Shown in pieces: positions 13,001 to 21,203 of a stretch of DNA of 64,000 nucleotides (its first letter is position 1; the number at the start of each line of letters is the position of its first letter). A program made the position numbers and the translations under genes. A model generated the notes under the pieces. The model saw only the letters and a program-made list of their open reading frames with translations, was not told where the DNA came from and did not search any database. Where the stretch lies: NCBI GenBank assembly GCA_963931925.1, contig OZ007570.1, forward strand, positions 71,553,421 to 71,617,420, given 5' to 3'. This DNA is from Onchidella celtica. Lineage: Eukaryota; Mollusca; Gastropoda; Systellommatophora; Onchidiidae.

Positions 13001-16000
13001 TGCAGTTATGTACAAGGAAAACATTCAGATTGAATTCCCTAATATGGGAAGATCTTGTGGGTGTTTCATAGTTTAATAGTCACTGCTTGGTTGAGAGGTC
13101 ATTTTCAAGACTCAAAGGAATTAACAATGAATTGAGAGCCACAATGTGTCAAAAGATGTTGTTTGCACTGAGCATTCTGTTCATTGAGAGTGACAAACTT
13201 GGGAGCGTATCATACTGAGCCCGGTCAGACACTGGCAAGTAAGAATTTCACACCACAATTTCCTATATTTTCTGAGTAAATCCGCGATGATCCTATCATA
13301 CTAAGCCCGGTCGGGCACAGTTAGCTTCTTCCACTATTTCTTTGGTGTATATTTTGCTAGCAGCATCTGACTGTGTCTGACCAGGTTTTGTATGATACCT
13401 CCCTAGGGAGATACATTTGGATTCACCCCTGGGTGGTTTTGCTATCAGGAAAGTTTGACAAAAAAGATTTAGTTTTAGTGTTTTTAACGGTTATTGTTTC
13501 TATATTTCTTAAGATGTATTTTACAACCAACTGTTTAATGGCAGCAAAATATGAGTGACACCCAGACACAGTTATTGTCATCTGATTAAAACTTCTTCGG
13601 CAATAAAAAATGTTTATGGGCACAGTTCGTGGTTTTCTTTTTTAATATAACACTAAAGTTACATTTTTATTTTTTCTGAAACTCCTGCTCACTCCAAAAA
13701 AAATATTTGCACAATTCGGTCATATTGAAAAAAATTATAGCATAACCAGTATTTTAACATTTATTGATACACTACTTGATTGAAATATACTATTCTATGT
13801 CCTTTCGAAAAGTAATTGCAAAAATCGGCATTTTAAACAATTGTCATCATTAGCGTTACTCAAATTATTTAAAACACTACCATCTGCCTGTGGGCGTGAA
13901 GGTGGGCGAATTAGGATGGGCCTCACAGCTAGAACAGCTTTTGGCCTCTCTTCATGTAAATCCGGCCCTGATCTTCCTGCTCAAAATCTGACTTCCACCT
14001 CCCCGTGGTGAGCAACCTGGACCAGAAAAATCATCCTCTTAATGTGGCCTGAGTAGATTTCAAAATTTCAGCTAGCTGCAGCTATTGAAAAAGAAAAAAA
14101 GTGATCGTGGTCTGTTCTTTCCCAAGGACCAAAGATTTGATATAAATAATATACTTTATTGATATATGATATAAAACTATACCAATTGATATATAAACAT
14201 GTTGCTTATAATTGTAATGCTGAACACTCGTGGATTTCATTATTTAAAATTATAATATGAGTATTATTTCAAGTCAAAAAATGCGAAGCAAAATGACAAG
14301 TGAGAATGGAAGTTTCGGAACAATCTTGATCACGTAATTTAATACACTCTACCAGGACATCTAAACGGATGAAAAATGCCAGTCAAATTGCCTTTTTTTT
14401 TTATCAAACTCGTTTCTGTGGACTTGCCCAACAGTTTTGTTGAGAATGTCTGTTTGTTTGGTGTTCATTAACATCAAGATTGTGAAAATTTAAGCTAGCT
14501 ACATGTAAGTCATTCTTCCATATTTCTAGTTAGATCACATTATCGTTGTGGTGAATGTCGGACACTTACAATCCTAACTGATGTCATTGTCTTCCTTCCC
14601 AGTATCCAGGCTACAGGTGTGGAACATCACCTCTCACGTGACGGATAACACTGTCACTTTCAAGTGGAACATTTTTGAAAGGAAGAGGGGAGATCCGGCC
14701 ATTGTCACTTATGGGATTGAATGGACACCTGATGATAGTACTGTAGCAGCTACTCAGTTTGGTGGACAGGTGTCTGGGCTGAAGCCAGAGACGGAGTACA
14801 GCTTCACTATACTCACTATTGTTTCGGATTCCGACAGTACGAAACATGCAGCAATTTCAGCTGGTAGAGTTCGCACACGTGAGTTTTCCTTTCTCGCTTT
14901 GGGTGTTGCCATTCAACGTTTTACGAATTTTGACCTATTTAACTACTCCTTCCTCGGTTATTTAAAACCAATTCCGTACAGATGTATACACTCACTCACA
15001 CACACACACATACATACACACCCAGACCCACACACATACACTTACACACCTGCACCGGTACAAATACAATGAGGATCAAGGAGAACCCTTTTAGATATTG
15101 GTGAAATTTCTTTTAACCATATACAACGACAAAAATATTAAACGAAAGACTAGAATTTCGCACTGTAGTCTTTCTTCTATATTCTTTATTACGTACTGTC
15201 ATTATTGATGAAATATTAATAATATTATCTATGTATTATCATTATTGATGAAATATTAATTATATGCCACGTTTTTGCCATACCTATGGAATTGCCCGCC
15301 CGGGCATCTCTAGCTCTTTGTATTCAATACCGGTACCAATGACATTGAGTTTTATTCTATACCATCATGTCATGTTAGCATGTCTCTGTTACAGACTAAT
15401 AAATATCTGCTTCACATTACAGTGTCAATGTCCAAATCTGCTAGCATGAAAGAAATGGAAACCATGAGTGAAGTAGCCTTGGCTGTGGCCATTGCTGTCG
15501 CCTGTCTGACGCTGCTGGCTCTCATTGGCCTGGTTGTCGGGCTGTGGAGACGGAAAAGCTCACAATTTTCCAAGCCTGGTTTGAAGGAGACACAGTCAAC
15601 TGGTTACGAAAACCCGAGTGCTCCACAAAGCAGAATCGTCAACAGATACCAGACAACTCCGGTCCAACAACGACACAGGAATGCTGATCATGACTCTTCC
15701 GAGGCTTCTCGAGAAGACACAGACGAAAGTCTGTATGAGGTGCCAGACACAGGTAGGAAACCTCAGGCTCTAGCTGACACAATTCCTTCGAGATTCTTAT
15801 TTATGCGAATCTGCGTGTCTTTTGCTGTTATATTAACAAACTCTGGTAATCTAGTGACACAATGTCAGCCAGACAGATAAACTGAAAGATACGGGATAAT
15901 TCCAATAGTAATAGAAACGCTACATATAAAATGACAGAGCAGAAGATCTGATGATCATAATTGTTATCATGAACTTGTGTTTCAATTAATCCTCAGGTAA

Positions 16001-16055
16001 TTCTTTCAGAACCAGCAATACATCCGGCACAGACTATTATAATCTGAGAAAGTAG
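917..16055 (+). CDS. EGF/FN3 single-pass receptor gene, 3' part (9 exons)
   Basis: A type I membrane receptor of unknown ligand, entering the window without its 5' end. Nine exons are seen: 917-1072, 7644-7916, 8020-8109, 9332-9619, 10604-10738, 11638-11781, 14603-14878, 15423-15752 and 15997-16055. Each has an AG acceptor and GT donor, and every junction is phase 1, the pattern of shuffled extracellular modules, so the exons join in frame. Domain order: EGF-like, FN3, FN3 split over two exons, EGF-like, EGF-like, FN3, transmembrane helix, then a tail of about 90 residues ending in TAG. The tail has no kinase or phosphatase domain but carries tyrosine motifs (YENP, LYEVP, DYYNL) that could recruit SH2 proteins. 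It may belong to a lineage-expanded EGF/FN3 receptor set. Exons upstream of 917 and any small ones missed in long introns are unknown. The gene model is inference; the domains are read directly. Confidence 0.8.
1184..1607. repeat. Imperfect tandem duplication, unit about 210 bp
   Basis: Two adjacent copies (about 1184-1391 and 1392-1607) share AAGAGGGACAAG, TATTTTCCCCGATTTC, CCAGCCTACCG and the end CTTCTCTCCGGCAATCAGG. The copies have diverged by substitutions and small indels, so the duplication is not recent. Confidence 0.85.
1815..1993. mobile_element. Short inverted-repeat element, copy 1
   Basis: A MITE-like element of about 180 bp. The left end reads GGAGGTAACATACTAAGCC and the right end is the inverse, GGGCTTAGTATGAACCATCC. 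A second copy in the opposite orientation lies at 13201-13403 and shares ACACCAAAGAAATA and TGGTGTGAA in its interior. Family not assigned. Confidence 0.65.
2400..3567 (-). pseudogene. piggyBac transposase pseudogene
   Basis: The reading frame starts at 3567 with an acidic, Ser/Glu-rich N-terminus, then KNLPAVTKTPARNIFRPP, the usual lead-in to the DDE_Tnp_1_7 domain. It shifts frame near 3070 (GNNSVRSVMGRNRF in one frame, FAPFREVWDIFSSNMKRN in another), then continues at 2832-2518 with ITTDEQLVPWRGRSKF, YMPSKPGKYGIKIFW and NMTCDNFF, the conserved DDE core. Beyond 2518 a further frame carries LVGTVRR up to about 2390. At least three frame changes disrupt it. The C-terminal cysteine-rich zinc finger was not found. 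Confidence 0.88.
4141..4449. repeat. piggyBac terminal and subterminal hairpin repeats
   Basis: Three copies of a small palindrome plus tag: GGGGTC, 6-8 nt, GACCCC (or AACCCC), then GTACGG. They lie at 4163-4192, 4226-4255 and 4416-4449; the third forms the element tip next to TTAA. The first two sit in tandem units of about 63 bp that each also hold a TATA-like TATAAAA. Such repeats are candidate transposase binding sites. Confidence 0.75.
4454..7643. other. Unassigned receptor intron sequence
   Basis: No coding exon is recognised. A pyrimidine-rich stretch (5440-5720) gives long but meaningless frames. At 6223-6350 a motif (TTGTTNTCCGTGNTTNGGATCATG) occurs twice about 78 bp apart. The 6.2-7.0 kb part is less AT-rich than its flanks and looks like leader sequence of some repeat, but I found no ends or coding sequence to name one. 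Confidence 0.5.
7644..7916 (+). CDS. Receptor exon: fibronectin type III domain
   Basis: The exon is 273 bp (91 codons), phase 1 at both ends, between TTTCCAG and the strong donor ATTG|GTAAGT. It reads as one whole FN3 domain: strand A/B with LQVFNISV and TLAWEV (the conserved Trp), and the tyrosine corner GLIPERLYSFVITA near the end. Several N-x-S/T sites (NIS, NTT, NVT) fit an extracellular location. Confidence 0.78.
8020..8109 (+). CDS. Receptor exon: first half of a split FN3 domain
   Basis: After a short intron of about 103 bp, acceptor CTTCCAG opens a 90-bp phase 1-1 exon ending at TTAG|GTAATA. It encodes an FN3-like beginning (LIGFNIKQISNVCLSF) without the tyrosine corner. The next exon at 9332 lacks an FN3 beginning but has the end, so together they would make one domain of about 126 residues. 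The frame stays open past the donor to 8245 (see findings), so the exact 3' end is less certain than for the other exons. Confidence 0.5.
9332..9619 (+). CDS. Receptor exon: FN3 domain (C-terminal part)
   Basis: The exon is 288 bp, phase 1 at both ends, between GCTTACAG and CCTG|GTTAGC. The second half carries the FN3 signature LQPDTEYNYTLTVLAV (tyrosine corner, strands E-F) and closes with VRTGTLRTPSPG. The first half (SYSSYVCEVAVQ) suits strand C. No FN3 A/B strand or Trp is seen, which supports pairing with the 8020 exon. Confidence 0.7.
10604..10738 (+). CDS. Receptor exon: EGF-like domain
   Basis: The exon is 135 bp (45 codons), phase 1-1, between TTTCACAG and GACA|GTAAGA. It has six cysteines in EGF order, including CICDEGYY, where C4-x-C5 is followed by the usual Gly-Tyr. 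This is a short extracellular module. Confidence 0.75.
11100..11157. repeat. 29-bp perfect tandem duplication
   Basis: A 29-bp unit beginning AACTCCTGTTGTTATG and ending AGATGAACTG occurs twice with no mismatch, so the event is young. It lies in a receptor intron. Confidence 0.95.
11638..11781 (+). CDS. Receptor exon: EGF-like domain
   Basis: The exon is 144 bp (48 codons), phase 1-1, between AAACACAG and CTAT|GTAAGT. Six cysteines are arranged as in EGF modules, with the C-x-C pair in FSCQCDRSHYY and a glycine-rich loop before the last cysteine. Confidence 0.74.
12340..13200 (+). pseudogene. Decayed hAT-family transposase
   Basis: Fragments in shifting frames resemble hAT transposases of the zinc-finger-MYM/TTF-type group. 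Near 12733-12795 there is RIKMCIAVLDAFETILG. From 13084 the C-terminal dimerisation region reads SHCLVERSFSRLKGINN, then ELRATMCQKMLFALSIL, close to the family pattern ERSFSKLKxIKNxLRSTM. Stops and shifts occur throughout, so this is an old, dead copy. No ends are defined; the inverted-repeat element at 13201 begins directly after it. Confidence 0.72.
13201..13403. mobile_element. Short inverted-repeat element, copy 2
   Basis: The left end contains ATCATACTGAGCCCGGTCAG and the right end its inverse, CTGACCAGGTTTTGTATGAT. A further internal copy of the same terminal motif lies at 13293-13318. It is inverted relative to copy 1 (1815-1993). It is immediately downstream of the hAT transposase remnant, so it could be that family's end, though I cannot show this. 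Confidence 0.65.
13404..14602. other. Unassigned receptor intron sequence
   Basis: AT-rich, no recognised exon or element. Confidence 0.5.
14603..14878 (+). CDS. Receptor exon: fibronectin type III domain
   Basis: The exon is 276 bp (92 codons), phase 1-1, between CTTCCCAG and CACAC|GTGAGT. It is a full FN3 domain: LQVWNITSHV and VTFKWN (conserved Trp) at the start, then GLKPETEYSFTILTI at the tyrosine corner. Its opening resembles the 7644 exon (SELQVFNI versus SRLQVWNI), which suggests internal duplication of the FN3 module. Confidence 0.8.
15423..15752 (+). CDS. Receptor exon: transmembrane helix and cytoplasmic tail
   Basis: The exon is 330 bp (110 codons), phase 1-1, between CACATTACAG and CACAG|GTAGGA. 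After a short linker comes a helix of about 24 hydrophobic residues (VALAVAIAVACLTLLALIGL and on) with a WRRK stop-transfer signal. The tail is polar, with GYENPS (pYxN, a Grb2-type SH2 site if phosphorylated) and ESLYEVPDT (YxxP type). A potential acidic cluster SSEASREDTDE precedes the second motif. Confidence 0.78.
15997..16055 (+). CDS. Receptor terminal exon with stop
   Basis: Acceptor AATCCTCAG followed by phase-1 entry gives a short tail, GNSFRTSNTSGTDYYNLRK, then TAG. An alternative acceptor 11 bp downstream (TTTCAG) would give a different, tyrosine-free ending. I prefer the upstream acceptor because its product ends in a tyrosine motif like those in the preceding exon. Confidence 0.6.
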
Positions 16056-17086
16056 GCAGGTCTCACTTGACTGAAATTGGGCCTGGTTCCAGACATTCCA
16101 GTGGACAATATTCGACGGATGCAGGAATTTGGTTCCTCTGGTATCTTATATTTGGTCATTAAGGAGAGACAAATATAATGAAGTGAGGAAGTGAGGACAA
16201 AGAATCGCTGAAATTTTCATAGCTGGATTTTTGTGAATGTATTTGCTATATTATACCCTTTGAACATTTTATCGTTCTTCATAGTTTGGTAATTTGGTCA
16301 TTTCAAATGTATTATAAATGTTCTTTCTTTGTAAATACATTTTTTTTATTAGTTCTTAATGACACTCTTTTCATTATTGAATTAAGTGCAAACTGCTTAA
16401 TACGAAAGCGGATAATAAGAAACTTTTTTTATGCGACAGACTGTCATGGTCCTGCCGTAATCCTTCTGTAGTTTTTGTAAGTTTGTGTCTATTTACACGT
16501 AAATCATGAAACTCTCTTTCAACCGAAATATTCTCTAATGAGAGTGCACTCTCGATACTGTATTGCCTCTAATGTGAAAGAAAAAAGTCTGGTCGTCTCA
16601 GTTTCATGCCCATCTACCTGGTGGGGTTTCAGGGGCGTTGGAGAGACAATATAGCGTCCTTAAACTAGCCTGTGAAAATACCAGAAAGAAAGGCGCCGCA
16701 GGCCAGGGACCAGTATATCATATTTTGTTGTTGTTCTTGTTGTTATAAATGGCAGTCACCATCTCGTCTTTACACCCACACTCTTCCGTGGGCTATGCCA
16801 GTCAGAAGTGGGAGTGATTGGGTTGGCGTAAGGATTTAGCCGGTACATCGTCATAATATATAAGTGGGCTCAAGAGCTCTGTAATCCAGCCACATGCAGA
16901 TTTTGTATCCATTTGCGGAGTGACTCGGCTGTTTTGTTCTCAGGCCTGACGTGAGAACGAGACGTAGATAGGCAGTTCCATGATACTGTACTGACGAGGA
17001 GCTAATGACAGAGATAGCTTCAAGCCTTAGCGCACCGGACCTTAGTCCACCAAAGCAGGAATTGAAACGCTCGGTCATATCCATGA
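16056..17086. other. 3' flank of the receptor and unassigned sequence
   Basis: The first 550 bp should hold the receptor 3' UTR; no canonical AATAAA close to the stop is evident. From about 16730 to 16850 a stretch next to a (TTG)n-like run resembles a LINE or SINE tail in minus orientation but is not identified. A 77-codon minus frame at 16851-17084 matches nothing I know. Confidence 0.4.
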
Positions 17087-17140
17087 CCGAGGCAATGGTA
17101 CGAACCTTTTACTGATTGTAATGTCTACCAGAGGCATTCT

Positions 17141-17770
17141 ATGTCACCAAGGGAGCGCATCTTCAACTACAGACTGTCCAGATCAAGAAGGGTTGTGGAG
17201 AACGCATTCGGACTGCTTTCCAATCGTTTCAGACTTTTCCTGAAGCCCTGTGAGCTTCAGCCTGACAATCTCAGGGATTGCATCACAGCTGCCATGACAC
17301 TCCACAACATGCTCATCATGCGCAGGCCACCTCCACCTCAAGCTGTGGACCAGGAGGACAGAGAAAGGAATGTAATGCCAGGCTCCTGGAGACAAATGGT
17401 GATGTGGGAGCAACCAGCAAATGAGCACAGGCCACCTCGTGCAACCAATGCTGGGATGAAGGTGAGAAATGACCTGGCAGACTACTTTGGAACCCCAAGA
17501 GGCATGGTCCCCTGGCAATGGCGGATGGCCCACCTCAAACCACCAACAGAACTCCCGGATTTCTACCCTCAGCCAGGACCTGCCGACCCTCAACCAGCAC
17601 CTGCCAACCCTCAGCCTGCTGATGCCGACACTCAGCTTGATCCTGAAAACCGCCCACCTATTGGTCTTCGGCTTGCTGCTGCCAACATTGGGCCTGCTGC
17701 TGCCAACCCTCAGCCTGCTGCTGCAAACCTCCAGCCTCATGCTGCTGACAGCCTTGCTGTCTGTACCTGA
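17141..17770 (+). CDS. HARBI1-type transposase, C-terminal part
   Basis: The region RERIFNYRLSRSRRVVENAF is the diagnostic end of the DDE_Tnp_4 domain and holds the catalytic Glu (VVEN). LHNMLI follows at the usual distance. The upstream two thirds with both Asp residues are absent. The frame opens at 17087 and an acceptor-like TCTACCAG lies at about 17124-17131, so this may be a last exon. After the core comes a region with repeated PANPQPA-like units. It would cut DNA only as part of a complete enzyme, so this copy is not competent alone. The stop TGA is 21 nt before a histone-type stem-loop. Confidence 0.8.
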   Translation: MSPRERIFNYRLSRSRRVVENAFGLLSNRFRLFLKPCELQPDNLRDCITAAMTLHNMLIMRRPPPPQAVDQEDRERNVMPGSWRQMVMWEQPANEHRPPRATNAGMKVRNDLADYFGTPRGMVPWQWRMAHLKPPTELPDFYPQPGPADPQPAPANPQPADADTQLDPENRPPIGLRLAAANIGPAAANPQPAAANLQPHAADSLAVCT

Positions 17771-17791
17771 AAACATCCAAACCAATTATCA

Positions 17792-17807
17792 GGTCCTTTT
17801 CAGGGCC
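17792..17807 (+). terminator. Histone-type 3' stem-loop after transposase stop
   Basis: GGTCCTTTTCAGGGCC matches the metazoan consensus GGYYYTTHTHARRRCC at all 16 positions: a six-pair stem (one G-T) and a TTTC loop. It is followed by ACCAA, close to the usual ACCCA, and about 10 nt later by a purine run (AGAGGG) where a histone downstream element would lie. It starts 21 nt after the stop. In histone mRNAs this element binds SLBP and directs U7-dependent cleavage without polyadenylation. Confidence 0.7.
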
Positions 17808-17875
17808 ACCAATTTTCCACAGAGGGTTAAACCCAAAACACAACCCCCCCAAGACACACGTACACACACACACAC

Positions 17876-17891
17876 GGCCATTAACAGGGCC
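17876..17891 (+). terminator. Decayed histone-type stem-loop copy
   Basis: GGCCATTAACAGGGCC matches the consensus at 14 of 16 positions, with a mismatch in the stem. Its 3' flank (ACAAATGAATTA) equals that of the minus-strand stem-loop at 18237-18252, so the two form an inverted pair. Probably a duplicate of the MADF gene end. Confidence 0.5.
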
Positions 17892-18068
17892 ACAAATGAA
17901 TTACACACACATACACACGATAACACGACCCCAACACACACACACGACCCCCACACACATTGTGTGTATGTGTGTGTGGGGGAGGGGCGTATTATCGTGT
18001 GTGTGTGTGGGGGGGGGGGTCTTATTATCGTGTGTGTGTGTGGGTGTGTGTGTGGGGGGGGCGTATTA

Positions 18069-18101
<33 letters not shown>

Positions 18102-18230
18102 GGGGGGCGCATTATCGTGTGTGGGGGTGTGTGTGTGGGGGGGTCTTATTATCGTGTGTGTGTGTGGGGGGGCGTATTATCGTGTGTGTGTGTGGGTGTG
18201 TGTGTGTGTGTGGGGGTGTGTGTCTAATTC
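17892..18230. repeat. CA/GT minisatellite between convergent gene ends
   Basis: CA-rich on the left and GT/G-rich on the right, so the strand can fold back. The right part contains six copies of TATTATCGTG or CATTATCGTG, separated by variable (GT)n and G-run spacers. Frames across it are repeat artefacts. Confidence 0.9.
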
Positions 18231-18236
18231 ATTTGT

Positions 18237-18252
18237 GGCCCTGAAAAGGGCC
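18237..18252 (-). terminator. Histone-type 3' stem-loop after MADF-gene stop
   Basis: On the minus strand GGCCCTTTTCAGGGCC matches GGYYYTTHTHARRRCC at all 16 positions, with a fully paired six-base stem and a TTTC loop, followed by ACAAA. It begins 24 nt after the TAA that ends the most protein-like C-terminal frame of the MADF gene. Confidence 0.7.
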
Positions 18253-18276
18253 GGGTTGAACTCAGAGGAGCAACCC

Positions 18277-19354
18277 TTATTCCAAGTCCCCAGAAATGGC
18301 AAAGCCCAGGTCCTCAGCAAGTTGGTCGTTTGGTGTAGATGACGGTTGGGTGATGTGTTGAGGGTATGCTCGCTTCCTCGGGGACAGCCTTGGCAGATAC
18401 ATTTGTTGCATGGAGGTCTCTCTCTCTCCATGCCTACCAACCATTCCATGTAGGTAGTTGAATGCGCCCTGGACGGTGTCGTCTGCTGCTGTGATGGCAT
18501 CATAATGGGATCAGTTGGTGCAGGAGCCCTAGATCTCCATCTATGGGCTAATGCAACCATCTCCGTTGACAGGGATATCCAGTCGTCTTCTGGCATGTCC
18601 TTCACTATCCCATCAAGATACCCCCAGAATTGCTGCCGATGATTTGTTGCTTGATTCACTCTTGCAAGTAAATCAAGCCGAATGGTTTCACAGCACGAGC
18701 AGCACGTACGAGCACTTGTGGTTAGTTCTGATGTCGAGGCCATATGCTGCTGTGCACGAAGGGGGGGGGGGGCTGACTTTCCTCAGCAGTCGATCCAGTC
18801 AGACTAAACTCGGACAGCTCAACGGGCAGCTCAACGGATGGCTGTGTGTCCAACCTTGAAAGTGAACTCTGGAATTCGATACCTCTGTTGGCAGACAAAT
18901 TCTCAATGTGACACAGCAGAAATTGGAATTTGTCCCAGACATATCGGTCAGATGCAGTGTTGTTCAAGGGTGCACCACCACTCTTAGTCATCCTCCTCTT
19001 GAGCTTTCCAAGGATTGTCCGCATGGAGTAGTACCAGCTTCTGATCAGTGGCAGCTCCACCCCCATTCCTGCAGCTACCTCATTCCATTCCAAATTCCTC
19101 CTGGTAGCATTCTTGAACTCAGAGCTTTGCTTTTGATAGAGATGAGGCCTCTCGATCAGAAACTCAATCACAGTGTTCTTTTGCTCCGCTGTGAGGCCCT
19201 TCTTGCAAGAGACACGGGGTTTGGCCTTCCCTTTCGGGCCGGCTACACCCTTTCCCTTGCCTTTTGAACCTCCTGCATGGGGAGCAACTGGAAGTGGTGC
19301 TTCTTCATCCTCAAACGACCTGTCCATGACATTTTCAGCTTCCGATGTAGACAT
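18277..19354 (-). pseudogene. MADF/Myb-SANT-like PIF-Harbinger partner protein, frame-disrupted
   Basis: In PIF-Harbinger elements this second protein binds element DNA and brings the transposase to the ends. The start is taken at MSTSEAENVMDR (19354), about 50 bp downstream of a TATA box; an upstream in-frame ATG at 19447 precedes the TATA. A Gly/Lys-rich basic stretch is followed by an MADF-like region (LTAEQKNTVIEFLIERPHLY, then RRNLEWNEVAAGMG). The frame breaks at a run of about ten G near 18760, continues with FWGYLDGIVKDMPEDDWISL (a BESS-like end), and shifts again near 18510 to a frame ending AEDLGFAISGDLE and TAA at 18277-18279. With two shifts it is probably a dead copy, unless the assembly has homopolymer errors. 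Confidence 0.72.
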
Positions 19355-19401
19355 CTTGTGATGAGCAGTGGAAAAAGACGGCGAAATAACACAAGCAGGC
19401 C

Positions 19402-19411
19402 CTATATATAG
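19402..19411 (-). promoter_or_regulatory. TATA box of the MADF gene
   Basis: CTATATATAG, symmetric, about 50 bp upstream of the chosen ATG at 19354. This would place transcription start near 19375 and exclude the ATG at 19447 from the mRNA. Confidence 0.5.
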
Positions 19412-19425
19412 TGTAGTCTCACTGT

Positions 19426-19658
19426 ACTCGTGCGCGAGTCGACACAAACGTGTGGGCTTGTGTCAACACGCACGAGTAGGCTGACACGAACCCAGGCGAA
19501 CGCCTCCGCTCGCATGTCAAGAAATCGCACACGACTTGCCGAAAAAATAAGGCTGGAGCTATTTTTCTGCAGCTAGGCACGAGTTTGACACGAGTTGGTG
19601 TGTGAGGGCCAAAAACACGTGTCAAAACAAGCCTCAGCACGCCTCAGCACGCACGAGC
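19426..19658. repeat. CACGAGT motif cluster at element right side
   Basis: CACGAGT occurs at 19471, 19578 and 19589, as ACTCGTG at 19426, and as CACGAGC at 19652. Subterminal motif repeats are where Myb-like partners of Harbinger elements are known to bind; this assignment is inferred from position. Confidence 0.45.
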
Positions 19659-19760
19659 TTCATAATTATCAAAATCGCATGCGAGTTTTCTTGGTGAGAC
19701 TGCGGCATAATGAACCGAAAACAAAAAGGAGACAGAGAAGAGAGACAGAAAGACATAGAG

Positions 19761-20064
<304 letters not shown>

Positions 20065-20836
20065 TATGCATCCTCTTCAATTTTGGCACAGATTATATTT
20101 GTGACAGTGCGAAATCTTGCTTTTTGTAATTGTTTGTTTTCTGTTTTGGATGTACAATATCAAAGATCCTAGATAAAAGTTTTATTTGGTGAACATTTTA
20201 TTGTATTCTCTGTAAAAAAGGTCATTCATCCCCTCAATGCAATAACAATAAACCCGCACAACAAAAGTTACTATTATTTATATCATTCTCATAACCATGA
20301 ATAATACAGTCATGTCCTCAGGTTTAAAAGTAAAGTGTGCAGAAATCCAAAAATCTCCATGATTATCAATCGTGTATTTCCATATATAATTATCCATATC
20401 TTAATGCCCCTGAATTTTCCCTTCTTTTGTATTCACGATTTATTCAGATTTATCTGATCTCACTAAATCACATAAATAAAGGGAACTTTGTGAAATCAAT
20501 ATTTAATTTAAATTTGCTCTTTCCTTTTTCAAAGTTTACATCAAAATTGTGAAATCCTCCGAGATTACGCATTCATATTTTCATAATAAGGCATTATTTC
20601 AATGATATTATTTCTCCACAGACTATTGTACGTATCGATACCAATATCATAAGGCAATACACGTTACTGGGCATCAATATGGCAATGACCCACTAAGAAA
20701 AGTTGGTGAAAATCGTCATACCACTGTAGTGCCACAAAGCTATTGAGTCAGGGAATATGAAGTCGAAAAAAGAAAAGGGCATTTATTCTTCGGCATTTTT
20801 GGTTTGTGTATTTGATTGGTTCACACAACCATCGTT
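20065..20836. other. Unassigned intergenic sequence
   Basis: AT-rich; nothing recognised. Confidence 0.5.
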
Positions 20837-20935
20837 ATCATGATTATTATTATTATTGGTAATAGTAGTAGTATCATTATTATTAATATTACTACTGTCG
20901 TTATTATTGTTGTTTTTATTATTATTCATTTTTCG
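20837..20935. repeat. ATT-rich microsatellite
   Basis: Degenerate TAT/ATT/GTA trinucleotide tract. Confidence 0.9.
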
Positions 20936-21203
20936 AATTGTGCCCTTGAATTTTGCGTTTTGTTGATCCACATATTATGTCTCCGAAATATGGTGATAGG
21001 ATTATTGTGGATGTATGTTTGTGTAAGCAAGAATAACCTTAGCTTTCCAGTGGTCACGTACAGGAAAAAACACACAGCTAAAAAAAAACACCGTATATCA
21101 TTAATTCTGCTGTATTAACCGTGAATTGATAGTTTAACTTCCATCAGAAAGAAAAAAAACAAAATCTACAATCCAATTAGGTCTTCTTTCTATTAAACTG
21201 GAC

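Larger units (their letters stand above)
17087..19660. mobile_element. PIF-Harbinger DNA transposon with two convergent genes
   Basis: A HARBI1-type transposase end (+) and a MADF/Myb-like protein (-) lie tail to tail, the known two-gene content of PIF-Harbinger elements. The right side beyond the MADF gene carries a TATA box and repeated CACGAGT motifs. The left side is incomplete: only the last part of the transposase is present, so the element is internally deleted or its first exons are missing. Terminal inverted repeats and the 3-bp target duplication were not found; the outer limits given are approximate. Confidence 0.75.

Noticed and set aside
17469-18342. Several 94-252 codon frames between the PIF-Harbinger genes
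   Set aside because: Alternate frames of the transposase end plus the CA/GT minisatellite; poly-Val/Cys and poly-His/Thr composition.
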